Assembly: GCA_036504535.1 (NCBI GenBank)
Contig: DASXUY010000037.1
Span: forward strand, 1 to 64,000
DNA: 64,000 nucleotides
Direction: 5' to 3'
From: JARLGU01 sp036504535
GTDB taxonomy: Bacteria; Armatimonadota; Armatimonadia; Armatimonadales; Capsulimonadaceae
Shown here one piece after another: positions 9,601-17,754 of this stretch. Both the position numbers and the translations under genes were made by a program. Position 1 is the first letter of the stretch. Every line of letters starts with the position of its first letter. The notes under the pieces are model-generated. The model was not told the DNA's origin. It made no database searches and was given only the letters and a program-made list of their open reading frames with translations.

Positions 9601-9823
9601 CAACATCGTCGATGGCGCGCTGCAGCGCGACAGTGCAGTCAGAGCCGCCGGTTGCATCTGCGCTGTAAGGTGCCTCGGTGAGGACGACCGTGGCAACGAC
9701 ATAGTCGGCGGCTTGGTACTTGGTGGGCACAATTCGCGGCTTAAAGTTGGCCGCCGAGCTGACGGCGAGGGACGCGAAGACAGTAACAACGAGAGCTATA
9801 GTGCGTAGCAATAGGTAGTTCAT
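6692..9823 (-). CDS. Large secreted double right-handed beta-helix protein (Pectate_lyase_3 type)
   Basis: About 1043 residues from the ATG at 9823, where a signal peptide starts (MNYLLLRTIALVVTVFASL, then Ala-rich). An upstream ATG at 9934 would add 37 residues of non-signal sequence and is rejected. Two copies of the pectate-lyase-3/GH55-like entry motif are present: DCTVALQRAIDD ... GGGVVFAPAGRYRF and DFGAVADGDAG ... GGGTVYVPAGSFRF. Each is followed by beta-helix coils with similar PFVTL / VWYPEQ-type sequences, so the two halves probably arose by duplication. The C-terminal 200 residues look like a galactose-binding-type beta sandwich. It is the enzyme member of a DUF1559-regulator module. 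Whether it is a lyase, hydrolase or binder cannot be said. Confidence 0.8.
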   Translation of the reverse strand: MNYLLLRTIALVVTVFASLAVSSAANFKPRIVPTKYQAADYVVATVVLTEAPYSADATGGSDCTVALQRAIDDVAAVGGGVVFAPAGRYRFNGGVTVKEGVTVRGDWKEPKGGDLAVGGTILMPYGGRGNAVGLPFVTLQRGTGLRNVSVWYPEQVPANIVPYPWTVGFDKAKRGDNYTVQQVTLVNSYQGISTGTEWNELPTFRDVYGSPLKTGIFVDTCADICRIARVRFSPDYWLRSGLGDKLDDAAVRGYVRSNGVAIDMARSDWQYIYDTEIAGYRTGISVHAGVNNRASCGVMYGVTVAGGEIGVSFDKTVSGWCATDCKLTGDDTAVDVLGGFSSDLQLNHCDLRSQRGPAVRVGGRGAVRLENCTLQSAQSPGMTAQSGYVTVISSHFPAKGVQLTLAAPVKRALVVGSLGKASVANSSNGDIQIESASVTTAIPRSAPLSLPPDGRPATDKLFVVTDFGAVADGDAGSSATDNTVAFQKALDAAGVAGGGTVYVPAGSFRFAGSLRVPSGVELRGVFDVPHHTWSWGSTLMPIGGRGDENGTPFITLAANSGARGLTVWYPDQKADNVVAYPWTVHATGPKCRLIDFTTANSYKLADFGSVGSEGHLLRYVAGAPLKVGIWVAKGGGETDSCQFNPHYWTRRPATAPSVTNSPAANATQLAIAYPTVNLDAFVFGGGAPTLQVNNFVYGVNRGLVFDYDGARAPSAIVINHGTDGCTVGASILASARPGIDLINTEIATVGPQAKHILDIGPECSGPVMLSAGFAWGRNDIPAMRLTGTGSTTVQLWNYTQQQTDVGGGDVSLEGVEVLSSTAKHVVVGPGSKSMRLVANAARAKGFVADKLPQVREIATGAAMPPVQLVARFATGFEAGQAVMEIVPAQVQAMVGQQCAVKDGAGRTGAGVVLTGDPATIGKHAYTYFTLATPNIDVRLDTVLRYAIKPLTPDGVHCAADLVFADGSVLRDMGASDIDGTSMHPGVGRGSVGAWTGIECAVGAYAAGKTIAKIQFAYDSGVPGGPIACAVDDIEIGEPKAVSK

Positions 9824-9872
9824 GGGTGTAGGGTAGAGAGTCCTGACAAAGGCGAGAGCACCCTTTCTGCTA

Positions 9873-10004
9873 GGGCGCGCTTCACGAAAGCAACAAGCGA
9901 CCCGAGATCTGTCACTCGACGGGTCACTTGGCAATCTATAACGCTGTGGAGCAAAACTAGCCCCGCAGGGGTGTTCTGCGTCAGACCGGGAGTTCAGTCC
10001 CGGT
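9873..10004 (+). repeat. Degenerate copy of the 196-bp miniature element
   Basis: Position 9873 onward matches the right end of the miniature element at 20147-20342 in reverse complement (20 of 26 bases, including CTTCACGAAAG). Position 9968-10004 matches its internal hairpin (GGGGTGTTCT-K-CGTCAGAC, then a CCGGGA ... TCCCGG stem). The far end is missing at the DUF1559 stop codon. It fills the gap between the DUF1559 gene and the beta-helix gene. Confidence 0.6.
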
Positions 10005-10021
10005 GCCCCGACGCCGTGTAA

Positions 10022-10822
10022 CTACTCGTGGAAGAGAGTCGGAGATTGGCCGAACGGGCGGATATAAGGATACGTCGTTTCCTGTGCGGCCTGCGCCTGA
10101 ACGTATCTGCCATCCAGCCATTTTACATGCGAGTCAGCATAAAGGCAGTTCGCTCCAGCATTATGCCCTCTCTTAACGGCTTCGGCGGTGGCGTTTGGCG
10201 ATCCTTCGATTCGCGAAAACGTACCCGGCCAATCAAGGATCCAGCTGTTACCGCCCGTGTCCCAGTCTCCGAAAAACATGCCGTCGGACGCAGGCGTCAG
10301 TAGCTCATTCATCTGCAAAGGAACTGGTGACCCAACCGAAGCCGCAGCAGCCATTGTCGGACGGCAGCGCTCGAAAAAGTAGAAATTATAACCGTAGCTG
10401 AGCTTCCAATAGCCACAACCCGACGTGTACCCAACCGGCTGAGGGCTAGTCGTGTCTCCGACGATATTACTCGAATTCGTTGTATCGCTGGGACACCGCC
10501 AGACACCGCCGCTTTTTAGGTACGGCGCAAGGACATAACCCGTTGGGATGCCCCAAGTGCACGGAGTCGATGTCCCTGAGTTCGTGTAGGGAGTGTAGGG
10601 AGTGACTTCGTCATAGTCCTGGGTGTACTGATGGAAGGCAATTCCAATCTGCTTGAGATTCGATGAACACGTGGTTTGCCTTGCCTTCTCTCTGGCGGTG
10701 GCGAAAACGGGGAATAACACAGCGGCGAGAATCGCTATAATAGCTATCACTACGAGAAGCTCAATCAAAGTAAACGCCTTAAATGATTTAACGGTCAACT
10801 GTCGTGCTAAGCCGTTTGACAT
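10022..10822 (-). CDS. DUF1559 protein with type IV pilin-like N-terminus (module 1)
   Basis: The 266-residue protein carries a class III signal peptide with KAFTLIELLVVIAIIAILAA, cut before Phe by a prepilin peptidase. The -1 residue is Ala here rather than the usual Gly seen in the other two copies. A DUF1559 head domain follows with REKARQTTCSSNLKQIG and a C-terminal GHNAGANCLYADSHVKWL, which is the H-x-G-G-x-N-x-L-x-A-D-G-H-V type end motif of the family. Such proteins are pseudopilin-like and of unknown role. It lies just upstream of the beta-helix gene on the same strand and diverges from a LacI regulator. A GGAGG ribosome-binding site sits 9 bases before the ATG. Confidence 0.92.
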   Translation of the reverse strand: MSNGLARQLTVKSFKAFTLIELLVVIAIIAILAAVLFPVFATAREKARQTTCSSNLKQIGIAFHQYTQDYDEVTPYTPYTNSGTSTPCTWGIPTGYVLAPYLKSGGVWRCPSDTTNSSNIVGDTTSPQPVGYTSGCGYWKLSYGYNFYFFERCRPTMAAAASVGSPVPLQMNELLTPASDGMFFGDWDTGGNSWILDWPGTFSRIEGSPNATAEAVKRGHNAGANCLYADSHVKWLDGRYVQAQAAQETTYPYIRPFGQSPTLFHE

Positions 10823-10845
10823 AGTATTACATCCTCCACGCCACT

Positions 10846-10874
10846 ATCTTATCATATCGTCTCAAACTACGCAA
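10846..10874 (-). promoter_or_regulatory. Sigma70-type promoter of DUF1559 gene 1
   Basis: On the minus strand TTGCGT (10874-10869) and TAAGAT (10851-10846) are 17 bases apart. This lies 24 bases upstream of the start codon, with GGAGG between. The operator-like repeat at 10895-10918 lies just upstream. Confidence 0.6.
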
Positions 10875-10894
10875 GCCCTTAGCCGAATCTTTTA

Positions 10895-10992
10895 TGCAAT
10901 TATTTAAATATCATGCAATTACCGAAAACTGGAACAGAATCCGTGCTCAAACCTGCTCGCCAGACTAGTGCAATTAATTAAATTTTATGCAA
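10895..10992. promoter_or_regulatory. Paired operator-like repeats between DUF1559 gene 1 and lacI-type gene
   Basis: Two 24-base sequences at 10895-10918 and 10969-10992 are nearly the same (TGCAATTA-W-TTAAAT, then ATGCAA). Each is roughly palindromic, and they are 74 bases apart start to start, close to seven helical turns. One is just upstream of the DUF1559 promoter, the other overlaps the likely -35 region of the regulator gene (possible -10 TAGAAT at 11010-11015). They are the natural candidates for binding by the LacI-type protein. Confidence 0.6.
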
Positions 10993-11047
10993 GTTTATGG
11001 TACCTATGGTAGAATGCAATCGGACCGATCAGCAACTGAGCCACATT

Positions 11048-12157
11048 ATGAGCGTCACAATCAAAGACATCGCGCAGAGCCTGAACATCTCGGAGGCCAC
11101 CGTCTCCCGATCCCTGCGCAACGACCCCGTCATCAACCCCGCCACCCGCGCTCGGGTTCACCACGCCGCCATCTCCATCGGCTACCAGGGACCGTCACGT
11201 CGACCAAGAATGCGTCGCGACCAGGCGGCTGGAGCGGCCAAACCAGCGCCAACAACTGTACGGCCCGTAGACAACGGAATCGCAGTCCTGCTCGGGGTGC
11301 CTGACGCGTCCCATGCGCGCACGCACGGCAATGTCGTGCGCCTGCTCCAGGGCATCACCGCCGAGTGCGACGCAGTCGGTTTTCGCCAGTCTCTGCATAT
11401 CATTGCGCCAATCGGGTCAGAACCGGACACGGCGACAGCGGCGAGAATGAAGTCCATACTGGAAGGCGGGGGGCTGGCCGGCCTCATCGTCGAAGGCCTG
11501 GTGCCGGATATCGCGATCAAACTCGCGTCCGAGCAGTTTCCCGTGGTCACGATCGCACGACGCTACGACGATCTGCCCGCCGACGCGCTCGTGTCAGACA
11601 ACATGTTCGCGTTCTGCCACTTGGTCGAGACACTGGCGGATCTGGGGCATGAGAGGTTTGTATTTGTGGACGATGACCGGCTGGATACGTTCGTGGATGA
11701 ACGATACGCAGGTTTTGTCATTGGCTGTGGTCGCAAAGGGATTTCGCTGGCCAACCAGCGCCGACTCGGTCCCGCTAGCTACATCGCATTCGGACCCGAG
11801 GTGCACATTGCATCAGAAGCAATGGATGAGCTGCTTGCTCCCCCGCATCCGACCGCCTATGTGTGCGTCAATGACCGCGCCGCATGGCGCTTGCTCGCCG
11901 CTTGCCGGCAGCGCGGGCTAGAAGCGCCCCGCGACATTAGCGTCGCCGGGTTCGACAACGACGCGATAACGTTCGATGATGGCGTCAGAAAGGACCGCGT
12001 GCTTACCACAATTGACCCGAGCTATGTCGAAACCGGTCGCTACGCTGTCCGGCTCCTCAACCAGCGCATCGCCCAGCCATCGACGCCCTACCTCAGGGTC
12101 TCCATCCCATACCGCTTCATCGAAGGCGAAACGATCGGTCCTGCTCCCACCCACTAA
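11048..12157 (+). CDS. LacI family transcriptional regulator (module 1)
   Basis: From the ATG at 11048 the 369-residue protein begins exactly at the LacI helix-turn-helix: MSVTIKDIAQSLNISEATVS, then SRSLRNDPVINPATRARV and a hinge with IGYQ. The remainder is a periplasmic-binding-protein-like sugar sensor with FDNDAITFDDG near the end, typical of the family's dimerisation and ligand face. Upstream in-frame ATGs (10997, 11006) lie before the putative -10 box and are less likely. It is divergent from DUF1559 gene 1 and shares two operator-like repeats with it, so it probably controls that gene and the beta-helix gene and itself. The ligand is unknown. A stop-proximal hairpin repeat follows. Confidence 0.93.
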   Translation: MSVTIKDIAQSLNISEATVSRSLRNDPVINPATRARVHHAAISIGYQGPSRRPRMRRDQAAGAAKPAPTTVRPVDNGIAVLLGVPDASHARTHGNVVRLLQGITAECDAVGFRQSLHIIAPIGSEPDTATAARMKSILEGGGLAGLIVEGLVPDIAIKLASEQFPVVTIARRYDDLPADALVSDNMFAFCHLVETLADLGHERFVFVDDDRLDTFVDERYAGFVIGCGRKGISLANQRRLGPASYIAFGPEVHIASEAMDELLAPPHPTAYVCVNDRAAWRLLAACRQRGLEAPRDISVAGFDNDAITFDDGVRKDRVLTTIDPSYVETGRYAVRLLNQRIAQPSTPYLRVSIPYRFIEGETIGPAPTH

Positions 12158-12209
12158 GCGTCACCGCGCCTCGTCCTATCATCTCAGCTCACCGTCACCC
12201 ACCGCGAAG

Positions 12210-12267
12210 CGATATAAAAAGAGCCGCGCGGCTTCGGAGCGCTCCTAAATCCCGACTCCTAAATCCT
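12210..12267 (+). repeat. Stop-proximal hairpin repeat after the lacI-type gene
   Basis: Contains AGCCGCGCGGCT and GGAGCGCTCC palindromes followed by TAAATCC. It lies between convergent genes (LacI-type and dxs) and may serve as a terminator without a strong T-run. Confidence 0.55.
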
Positions 12268-14187
12268 ACCAACATGCTCCCGCAACGCCCCGTCCACTGA
12301 TGCCGCCGAATCGGCTAGCACCTTGGCGGCAATCGCCTCGGCGGTAAGACCCACATCGGCACGCAGGGTTGGCACGGGACCGTGCTCCACGAACTCGTCC
12401 GGCAGGCCGAACCGCTCCACCGGAACGCTCACTCCATGATCGGCAAGCAGTTCTAGCACCGCCGAGCCGAATCCGCCCTCGCGAACATTGTCTTCTACGG
12501 TCACGATGCGGCGGCAGCGCCGTGCGAGTGAAAGCAGCGTGGCCTCGTCGAGCGGCTTGCAGAACCGAGCGTTGACGACCGTGCTGCGGATGCCATGCTC
12601 GCCCAGCAGCGCGGCAGCCTCAAGGCTGATCCCCACACCCTCGCCGATACCGATAAAGCCGACATCGGTGCCATCGTCCAGAATGGTCTCCGCGACGCCT
12701 AGCTTGATTTCCGCGAGCTTTGGCGACAGCGATGGTCCGCCGCCGCGCGGATACCGAACCGCAATCGGCCCGGCATTGTATGCCAGCGCAAAGCGTGTCA
12801 TCGCGCGCAACTCGTCCGTGTCGCGCGGCGACATCACCACCATGTTCGGAATAAAGCGCAGGTAAGACAGATCGAATACGCCGTGATGGGTCCCGCCATC
12901 GTCGCCAACCAGGCCGGCGCGATCAAGGAAGAAGCGGACGGGCAGCTGCTGCAACGCAACATCGTGAATGATCGGGTCATAGGCGCGCTGCAAAAACGTC
13001 GAATAAATCGCGCACACTGGCTTCATCCCCGATGCCGCCAAGCCCGCCGCAAAAACGACCGCATGCTGCTCGGCAATTCCCACGTCAAAGAAGCGCGCCG
13101 GATGGTCTTGCGCAAACTTGGTTAGCCCCGTGCCGTCAGGCATAGCAGCAGTAATAGCGACAATCTGGTCGTCCAGCTCTGCGGCCTCGTTGAGCGTGTC
13201 CGAAAACGCGCTCGTGTACGTCACCCCTGTCGACTTCTTCTCCATACGCCCATCGTCGGGGGAGAACCGTGAGACGCCATGATACGTTCGGCTGTCCGCC
13301 TCGGCATAGGTAAGCCCTTTGCCCTTGACCGTCAAAACGTGCACCAGCACTGGCCCCTTGAGCCGTTTGACATGCTGGAATACATCGATAAGCGCGCCCA
13401 TATCGTGACCGTCGATTGGCCCGATATAGCTCAGCCCCATCTCCTCGAACAGCAGCCCCGTGTGCGCAGGCGTGGCCCAGTGAGTCGCCGCATGCTTCAC
13501 ACCGCGTGCGGCCTTCATAGCGAGGCGGCTGTACAGCGGCAGGCGGCCCACCATATCCTTCGCAGTCAATTCGGCGCGCTGGTAAGTCGGCTGCATGCGC
13601 AGCTTCGCGAGGTAAGTTGCGAGAGCGCCGACATTCTCGGCAATCGACATCTCGTTGTCGTTCAGCACGATGGTGATGTCGGTTTCCGACTCGGCGGCGT
13701 TGTTGAGACCTTCAAGCGCCATCCCGCCGGTCAGAGCACCGTCGCCGATCACGGCAAGCACGCGCGACGACGATCCGCGAAAGTCGCGAGCCTTGGCGAA
13801 ACCCAGCGCCGCTGAGATTGCGGTCGACGCATGCCCGGCTCCGTACAAATCGTATTCCGATTCATCGATACGCAGAAATCCCGAAATGCCCTTGTACTGG
13901 CGTATGCTGGGGAGAGAATCACGGCGACCAGTGAGAATCTTGTGGACATAGCCCTGATGGCCCACATCCCAGATGATCTTGTCGCGAGGCACGCTATACG
14001 TCTTATGCAGCGCCAGCGTCAGCTCAACCACTCCAAGACTAGGAGCAAGATGGCCGCCGGTCTTCGAGACACACTCTACAAGATATTCGCGTATCTCCGC
14101 CGCAAGCTGTTTCAGCTGCTCGGTCGTGAGCGCTTTGAGATCCTCGGGACTATTGATCGCCTGCAACAATGCGGCCGCTTGAGCCAT
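12259..14187 (-). CDS. dxs: 1-deoxy-D-xylulose-5-phosphate synthase
   Basis: The 642-residue length fits DXS. Motifs appear in order: DVGHQGYVHKILTGRRD at the N-terminus, the thiamine-diphosphate motif GDGALTGGMALEGLNNA closing with NDNEMSIAENVGAL, the transketolase pyrimidine-domain block DVGIAEQHAVVFAAGLA, RAGLVGDDGGTHHGVFD, and a C-terminal transketolase domain. The enzyme condenses pyruvate and glyceraldehyde 3-phosphate to DXP, the first step of the MEP isoprenoid pathway (also feeding thiamine and pyridoxal synthesis), in the cytosol. The start MAQAAALLQAINSPEDLKAL is typical. It is convergent with the LacI-type gene and has no obvious operon partner. Confidence 0.97.
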   Translation of the reverse strand: MAQAAALLQAINSPEDLKALTTEQLKQLAAEIREYLVECVSKTGGHLAPSLGVVELTLALHKTYSVPRDKIIWDVGHQGYVHKILTGRRDSLPSIRQYKGISGFLRIDESEYDLYGAGHASTAISAALGFAKARDFRGSSSRVLAVIGDGALTGGMALEGLNNAAESETDITIVLNDNEMSIAENVGALATYLAKLRMQPTYQRAELTAKDMVGRLPLYSRLAMKAARGVKHAATHWATPAHTGLLFEEMGLSYIGPIDGHDMGALIDVFQHVKRLKGPVLVHVLTVKGKGLTYAEADSRTYHGVSRFSPDDGRMEKKSTGVTYTSAFSDTLNEAAELDDQIVAITAAMPDGTGLTKFAQDHPARFFDVGIAEQHAVVFAAGLAASGMKPVCAIYSTFLQRAYDPIIHDVALQQLPVRFFLDRAGLVGDDGGTHHGVFDLSYLRFIPNMVVMSPRDTDELRAMTRFALAYNAGPIAVRYPRGGGPSLSPKLAEIKLGVAETILDDGTDVGFIGIGEGVGISLEAAALLGEHGIRSTVVNARFCKPLDEATLLSLARRCRRIVTVEDNVREGGFGSAVLELLADHGVSVPVERFGLPDEFVEHGPVPTLRADVGLTAEAIAAKVLADSAASVDGALREHVGRI

Positions 14188-14290
14188 TCTAAAGCCTTTC
14201 GATTTTGAAACAAGTCTTTGTCAGGACCCGTTCCAGGAAGTGTCTATTTTACCATACGAACCAAAACGATATCAGCGCTAATAGCCTACG

Positions 14291-14830
14291 TTAAAACTTC
14301 CACAATGGCGAAACATGCCAAAGGCTCAGAATAACCAACACAGAAAGAGCGAACAAGACTCCAAAAGCTTGCCAGGTTTCGCACCTATCCTCCTCGGCTA
14401 TCTGCGGTCGAGCAGCCGTGATTTGGTAAGCAAGGAGCCCAAGTAACAAATATGGGCTTGTACAGCAGATGCCAACGTAACCACCCCAAAATGCCACGGT
14501 CACGCCCAATGGCAAATACGTCGCAAACGCTAAGACGAACGCTGCCACAACTGCCATTCCTACCCCAGCCCAGGGGACGATCCGAGTGATCGCTGCTTCG
14601 TCGCGACGCTCAATCGCAACGGCAAGCATAAGCGCGATCAGCGTAAGCGCCCCGTACGCGACATACCACATGGGGCTCCAATGCAAATCCGTGAGTTGCT
14701 CGAACCACTGTCCGGTAGCCTCGACTATCATAGACACGACAGCCAATATTATTGTCACACCCGTAAATATTCGTCGTGCGATCGGCCCTGTTGACCCGCG
14801 AAACAATGCCACCGCCGCTGTTTCCATCAT
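14291..14830 (-). CDS. Small multi-spanning membrane protein, unknown
   Basis: The 179-residue product has about five hydrophobic segments (for example IFTGVTIILAVVSMIV, YGALTLIALMLAV, VGMAVVAAFVLAFA, and a C-terminal FALSVLVILSLW) and no recognised catalytic motif. Its ATG overlaps the stop codon of the upstream DUF4173-type gene by four bases (ATGA), so the two are translationally coupled and likely work together in the membrane. I do not recognise the family. Confidence 0.7.
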   Translation of the reverse strand: MMETAAVALFRGSTGPIARRIFTGVTIILAVVSMIVEATGQWFEQLTDLHWSPMWYVAYGALTLIALMLAVAIERRDEAAITRIVPWAGVGMAVVAAFVLAFATYLPLGVTVAFWGGYVGICCTSPYLLLGLLAYQITAARPQIAEEDRCETWQAFGVLFALSVLVILSLWHVSPLWKF

Positions 14831-16350
14831 CTCCCTCCTTTGTTCGTGATCTTTGGCGCTAGAGAAGACGCCCTCGCGACAGTCGATAGCTGCGCTCGAT
14901 TCCTATCCACTATCTCCCACGCCGCCGACTGTGCATAATTCCACGACCGCCAATCGCCCTTGGTCGCCGCGCCGTAATCTTGCAACATGAAATACGCAAC
15001 ATCCGCACGTTGGCTAGCGTTTCGTATCGATGGAAGCCCCTCGATCAACCGCGGCACCGCATCCGCGCCCAATCCGGTGATGTACGAAACGTCCAGCGGG
15101 TGACCAGCAGCGTTGCGCTCGATATTCACCCGCACAATAGTCGCGGCGGGATTGGCGACATGCATCCCCGCGATAAACACGAGCCCCGTGACAATCGCGC
15201 CGAACGCGAAGCGATCCCGCTGGCCCCGCAACACAGTCGCGATGTACCAAACGAACACCACGGCAAGCCACGCCATAAAGATCGCCGTATACAATCGCAG
15301 TTCCGTGAGGCCGCATTGGGCCACGTACAGCTCCATGCGGCGCATCGCCGATGCCGCCACCACAAACAGCAGCGCGATCAACGACAAGCTCAACCCGCGA
15401 AACGCCATCAGCTGCGTCGGCGACGCTTCCCGCTTCAGCCAATCGAGCAGCAGCAGCGTCGGCAGCACCAGCACAGTCACCCAAACCAGCTCAAAGAAAC
15501 CGCTGCGAGCGTACTCCGCGTAAGTCAGCCCGCCGGTAGCATGCACCAGCGCCGCGCCGCCAAAAAGGTACCGAATCTGTATCGCCACGAACGTCAGAAA
15601 TAGAACGTTGAGCAGCGTGAGCACGACGATTATCTCGTCGCAGCCAAGCTTCCAAAACGGAGGCTGCGTAGGCGCTTCAGTGCTCCAATCTGCCAGCAGC
15701 ATCGTCCGAAACGCGCCCGCGACGAAGACGAAGCAGAAAGCCGTCCAGCATGTACGAAACACGAGATCATTGAAATTCCACACGAATAGTCTATTAACGA
15801 GCGACCTGAACTCGGGATCGGCCTGCGAAAAGAGGCCGCCAAATACGAGCAGTAGCGGCACCGAGAGAGCGACACCCCGCACAATAGCCAACGCGCGCCC
15901 CTCAATTTGACCACGTGTCGGCGTCTCCGCCCAGCGGATATCGAATTGAGTGAGCGGGACAATGCCCAGAACCGACCAGAACCCCAGCCTCGCTATTCCC
16001 AGCGGATACTCGGACACCTGTGCGACCAGAGGCGAACCACAGCGCCCACGCAAGCCAGCTACGACGAGCACTACGATAATCGCCCACATATCCAGCGACC
16101 AAAGCGTCTCTGCATCCCGGCACGCTATCCCAAGCGCGAACACGGGCACGAGCCACGGCATTATCCGCCCCGCTAGTGTGCGCTCTACTTTAGACGCTGC
16201 ACATATAGCTTCAATAGCAACAACACATAATAATAATACGATAAATAGGTTAATCCCCAGCGCCTGTTCATACAACAACAGATTCGCGCAAACTGCGGCT
16301 ACCGCCGCTAATCTGAGAATCGATAACCCTATCCGTGTCGGTGAACTCAT
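14827..16350 (-). CDS. DUF4173 (DUF4153-like) integral membrane protein
   Basis: About 507 residues from the ATG at 16350, with 10 or more membrane segments and the family-like features: YEQALGINLFIVLL near the N-terminus, LFSQADPEFRSLV in the middle, and LTYAEYARSGFFELVWVTVLVLP, which is the strongest hallmark (the YAEYARxGFFEL block). The C-terminal part with LNYAQSAAWEIVDRNR-type sequence is soluble. The function of the family is unknown. The longer start at 16398 would add charged residues with no signal value. It forms a coupled pair with the small membrane gene. A palindrome of AAAGTAC type lies just upstream. Confidence 0.85.
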   Translation of the reverse strand: MSSPTRIGLSILRLAAVAAVCANLLLYEQALGINLFIVLLLCVVAIEAICAASKVERTLAGRIMPWLVPVFALGIACRDAETLWSLDMWAIIVVLVVAGLRGRCGSPLVAQVSEYPLGIARLGFWSVLGIVPLTQFDIRWAETPTRGQIEGRALAIVRGVALSVPLLLVFGGLFSQADPEFRSLVNRLFVWNFNDLVFRTCWTAFCFVFVAGAFRTMLLADWSTEAPTQPPFWKLGCDEIIVVLTLLNVLFLTFVAIQIRYLFGGAALVHATGGLTYAEYARSGFFELVWVTVLVLPTLLLLDWLKREASPTQLMAFRGLSLSLIALLFVVAASAMRRMELYVAQCGLTELRLYTAIFMAWLAVVFVWYIATVLRGQRDRFAFGAIVTGLVFIAGMHVANPAATIVRVNIERNAAGHPLDVSYITGLGADAVPRLIEGLPSIRNASQRADVAYFMLQDYGAATKGDWRSWNYAQSAAWEIVDRNRAQLSTVARASSLAPKITNKGGR

Positions 16351-16409
16351 CGTGTGTAACCCCGTTCTGAAGCGACCTATTTCATCGCCGCGTCGCATCT
16401 TCAGCTAAA

Positions 16410-16437
16410 TTAAAGTACTTTGTACTTTAAAGTATAC
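16410..16437. promoter_or_regulatory. AAAGTAC inverted repeat upstream of the DUF4173 gene
   Basis: AAAGTAC and GTACTTT are separated by TTT, and a third half-site (AAAGTATAC) follows directly. The cluster lies about 65-85 bases upstream of the start codon, where a repressor would block transcription. No regulator gene is next to it, so the partner would be elsewhere. Confidence 0.5.
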
Positions 16438-16544
16438 ATCGATTCAATATTCCTGTCAAGGCTTCGCCGAATAATTTGCTAGCCAGCGACAATCCACTAC
16501 TATCTCACCCGCGAGACGACATTGTATGCGGTGCGGGTCCGCTG

Positions 16545-16588
16545 ACCAAAACGAAAGCAAGCCAGCACCCTGAACAAAGGGTACTGGC
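16545..16588 (-). terminator. Terminator-like stem after the second alpha/beta hydrolase gene
   Basis: GCCAG and ACCCT pair with AGGGT and CTGGC around a 6-base loop, with one C-A mismatch. On the minus strand the stem is followed by TTGCTTTCGTTTTGG, a broken T-run. It begins 36 bases past the stop codon at 16624. Confidence 0.55.
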
Positions 16589-16623
16589 TCGTGCCGATCA
16601 TGCAGCAAAATCAGTGACGAATA

Positions 16624-17580
16624 CTACCGCGCCTCCCACTGCTCCCGCGTAAGTTCTACCGTATCTCCATCCTTTGGCGCAAATCGACCAGCCTCCCGTG
16701 CCGCATTGCCCACTGCCGTCTTCGCGACGATAAAGCTCACGATCGGAGTCGGATCCGCCAACCCATGAGGGTGATGATCGCAGCCGCGCTTTACAAAAAC
16801 CGTAATCTTTCCGCCAAGCTCTCGATAGCGCCGGACAACGATGTCACTGTTCTCGCTGGCAGGGACGAGGCTATCGGAATCGCCAACAACATGCAGAATC
16901 GGGATACGTGCCTCTGCTATCGAGCCAAGAATATCAATCGGGTTACCTTTGAAATCCAGCATCTCCTGCTCACTCCCAAAGTGATAGCTGTCGATTGCGC
17001 CGCGCCAATCTACCGGACTGCCCTTCCCCTTGCCCTTGCCGCCTGGCCAGCTCTTCATATCGCACACCGGCGCGTCGCCGTAGATACATCCAACCTTGTC
17101 AGTGTTCACATACGCCCACCGATAAGCATACAACCCACCACGGCTCAGACCCTCAAGTGCGGGACGTCTCGAAAACCCGTAATTCGACGTCATCTGCCCA
17201 TAGAACGCGTCGAAGTGCTTCATGGCATCCGGACAGCCGAACGAGTTGCCGACATCGATAAACGCCACATGGTAGCCGCGCTCAAGTAACGCAATATCGA
17301 CCGCCGGGAACGCATCCCAGAACATCGTCCGCCACACCCACGGACGCCCGGGAAGCGCAGCCTTGGGCTCTACAACGCGCGCGCTGCAACCGTCGACGCG
17401 GTAGTTGTGCGACACGTATCCGTGGAAGTCACTTGTCACACCCTCCCAGGCTATCGTAGGCGTCGCGGCAGCATCAGCCGCACGAGCAGCAGACGCGGTG
17501 TACATTGTCAGAGCAACGATCAACGCGATGCCTACATACCACCATGTTGAATGTCGCCGGACACAGTTCCCTCTATGCAT
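16624..17580 (-). CDS. Secreted alpha/beta hydrolase (esterase/peptidase-like)
   Basis: The 318-residue protein has a membrane or signal segment (YVGIALIVALTMYTASAARA). The hydrolase core has GYHVAFIDVGNSFG, nucleophile elbow EGLSRGGLYAYRWA near residue 144, an acid region HVVGDSDSLVPASEN and a His-rich CDHHPHGL. This pattern is typical of small secreted esterases that sit beside sialate acetylesterases and glycosidases in polysaccharide-degrading bacteria. The substrate is unknown. A two-hairpin dispersed element lies in the 175-base gap between it and the GH50-like gene upstream on the same strand, so co-transcription is possible. Confidence 0.8.
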   Translation of the reverse strand: MHRGNCVRRHSTWWYVGIALIVALTMYTASAARAADAAATPTIAWEGVTSDFHGYVSHNYRVDGCSARVVEPKAALPGRPWVWRTMFWDAFPAVDIALLERGYHVAFIDVGNSFGCPDAMKHFDAFYGQMTSNYGFSRRPALEGLSRGGLYAYRWAYVNTDKVGCIYGDAPVCDMKSWPGGKGKGKGSPVDWRGAIDSYHFGSEQEMLDFKGNPIDILGSIAEARIPILHVVGDSDSLVPASENSDIVVRRYRELGGKITVFVKRGCDHHPHGLADPTPIVSFIVAKTAVGNAAREAGRFAPKDGDTVELTREQWEAR

Positions 17581-17629
17581 AAGTGATCTTCCTATCTTAG
17601 TAACGCTCTGGTCTGAGTGCTCTGGACAT

Positions 17630-17735
17630 TCTTATGGGTCGGAGACCCTATCCGCAATAACTAGCCATGGCTTTCAAGCCGTGGTGGCGTCGGCGACAGA
17701 CAAGCGTGCGGACTAATTGCGACTAGTCTATCAAC
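17630..17735 (+). repeat. Two-hairpin dispersed element, copy E1
   Basis: Hairpin 1 is GGGTC-GGA-GACCC (17636-17648). A constant linker TATCCGCAATAACTA follows. Hairpin 2 is CCATGGCTT-TC-AAGCCGTGG (17665-17684). Similarity with copy E4 continues to about 17735 (GGCGACA-R-ACAA ... TAATT ... ACGGAA). It sits between two minus-strand genes, 56 bases upstream of the hydrolase start. Confidence 0.75.
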
Positions 17736-17754
17736 CTACGGAACGCACCGTTAG

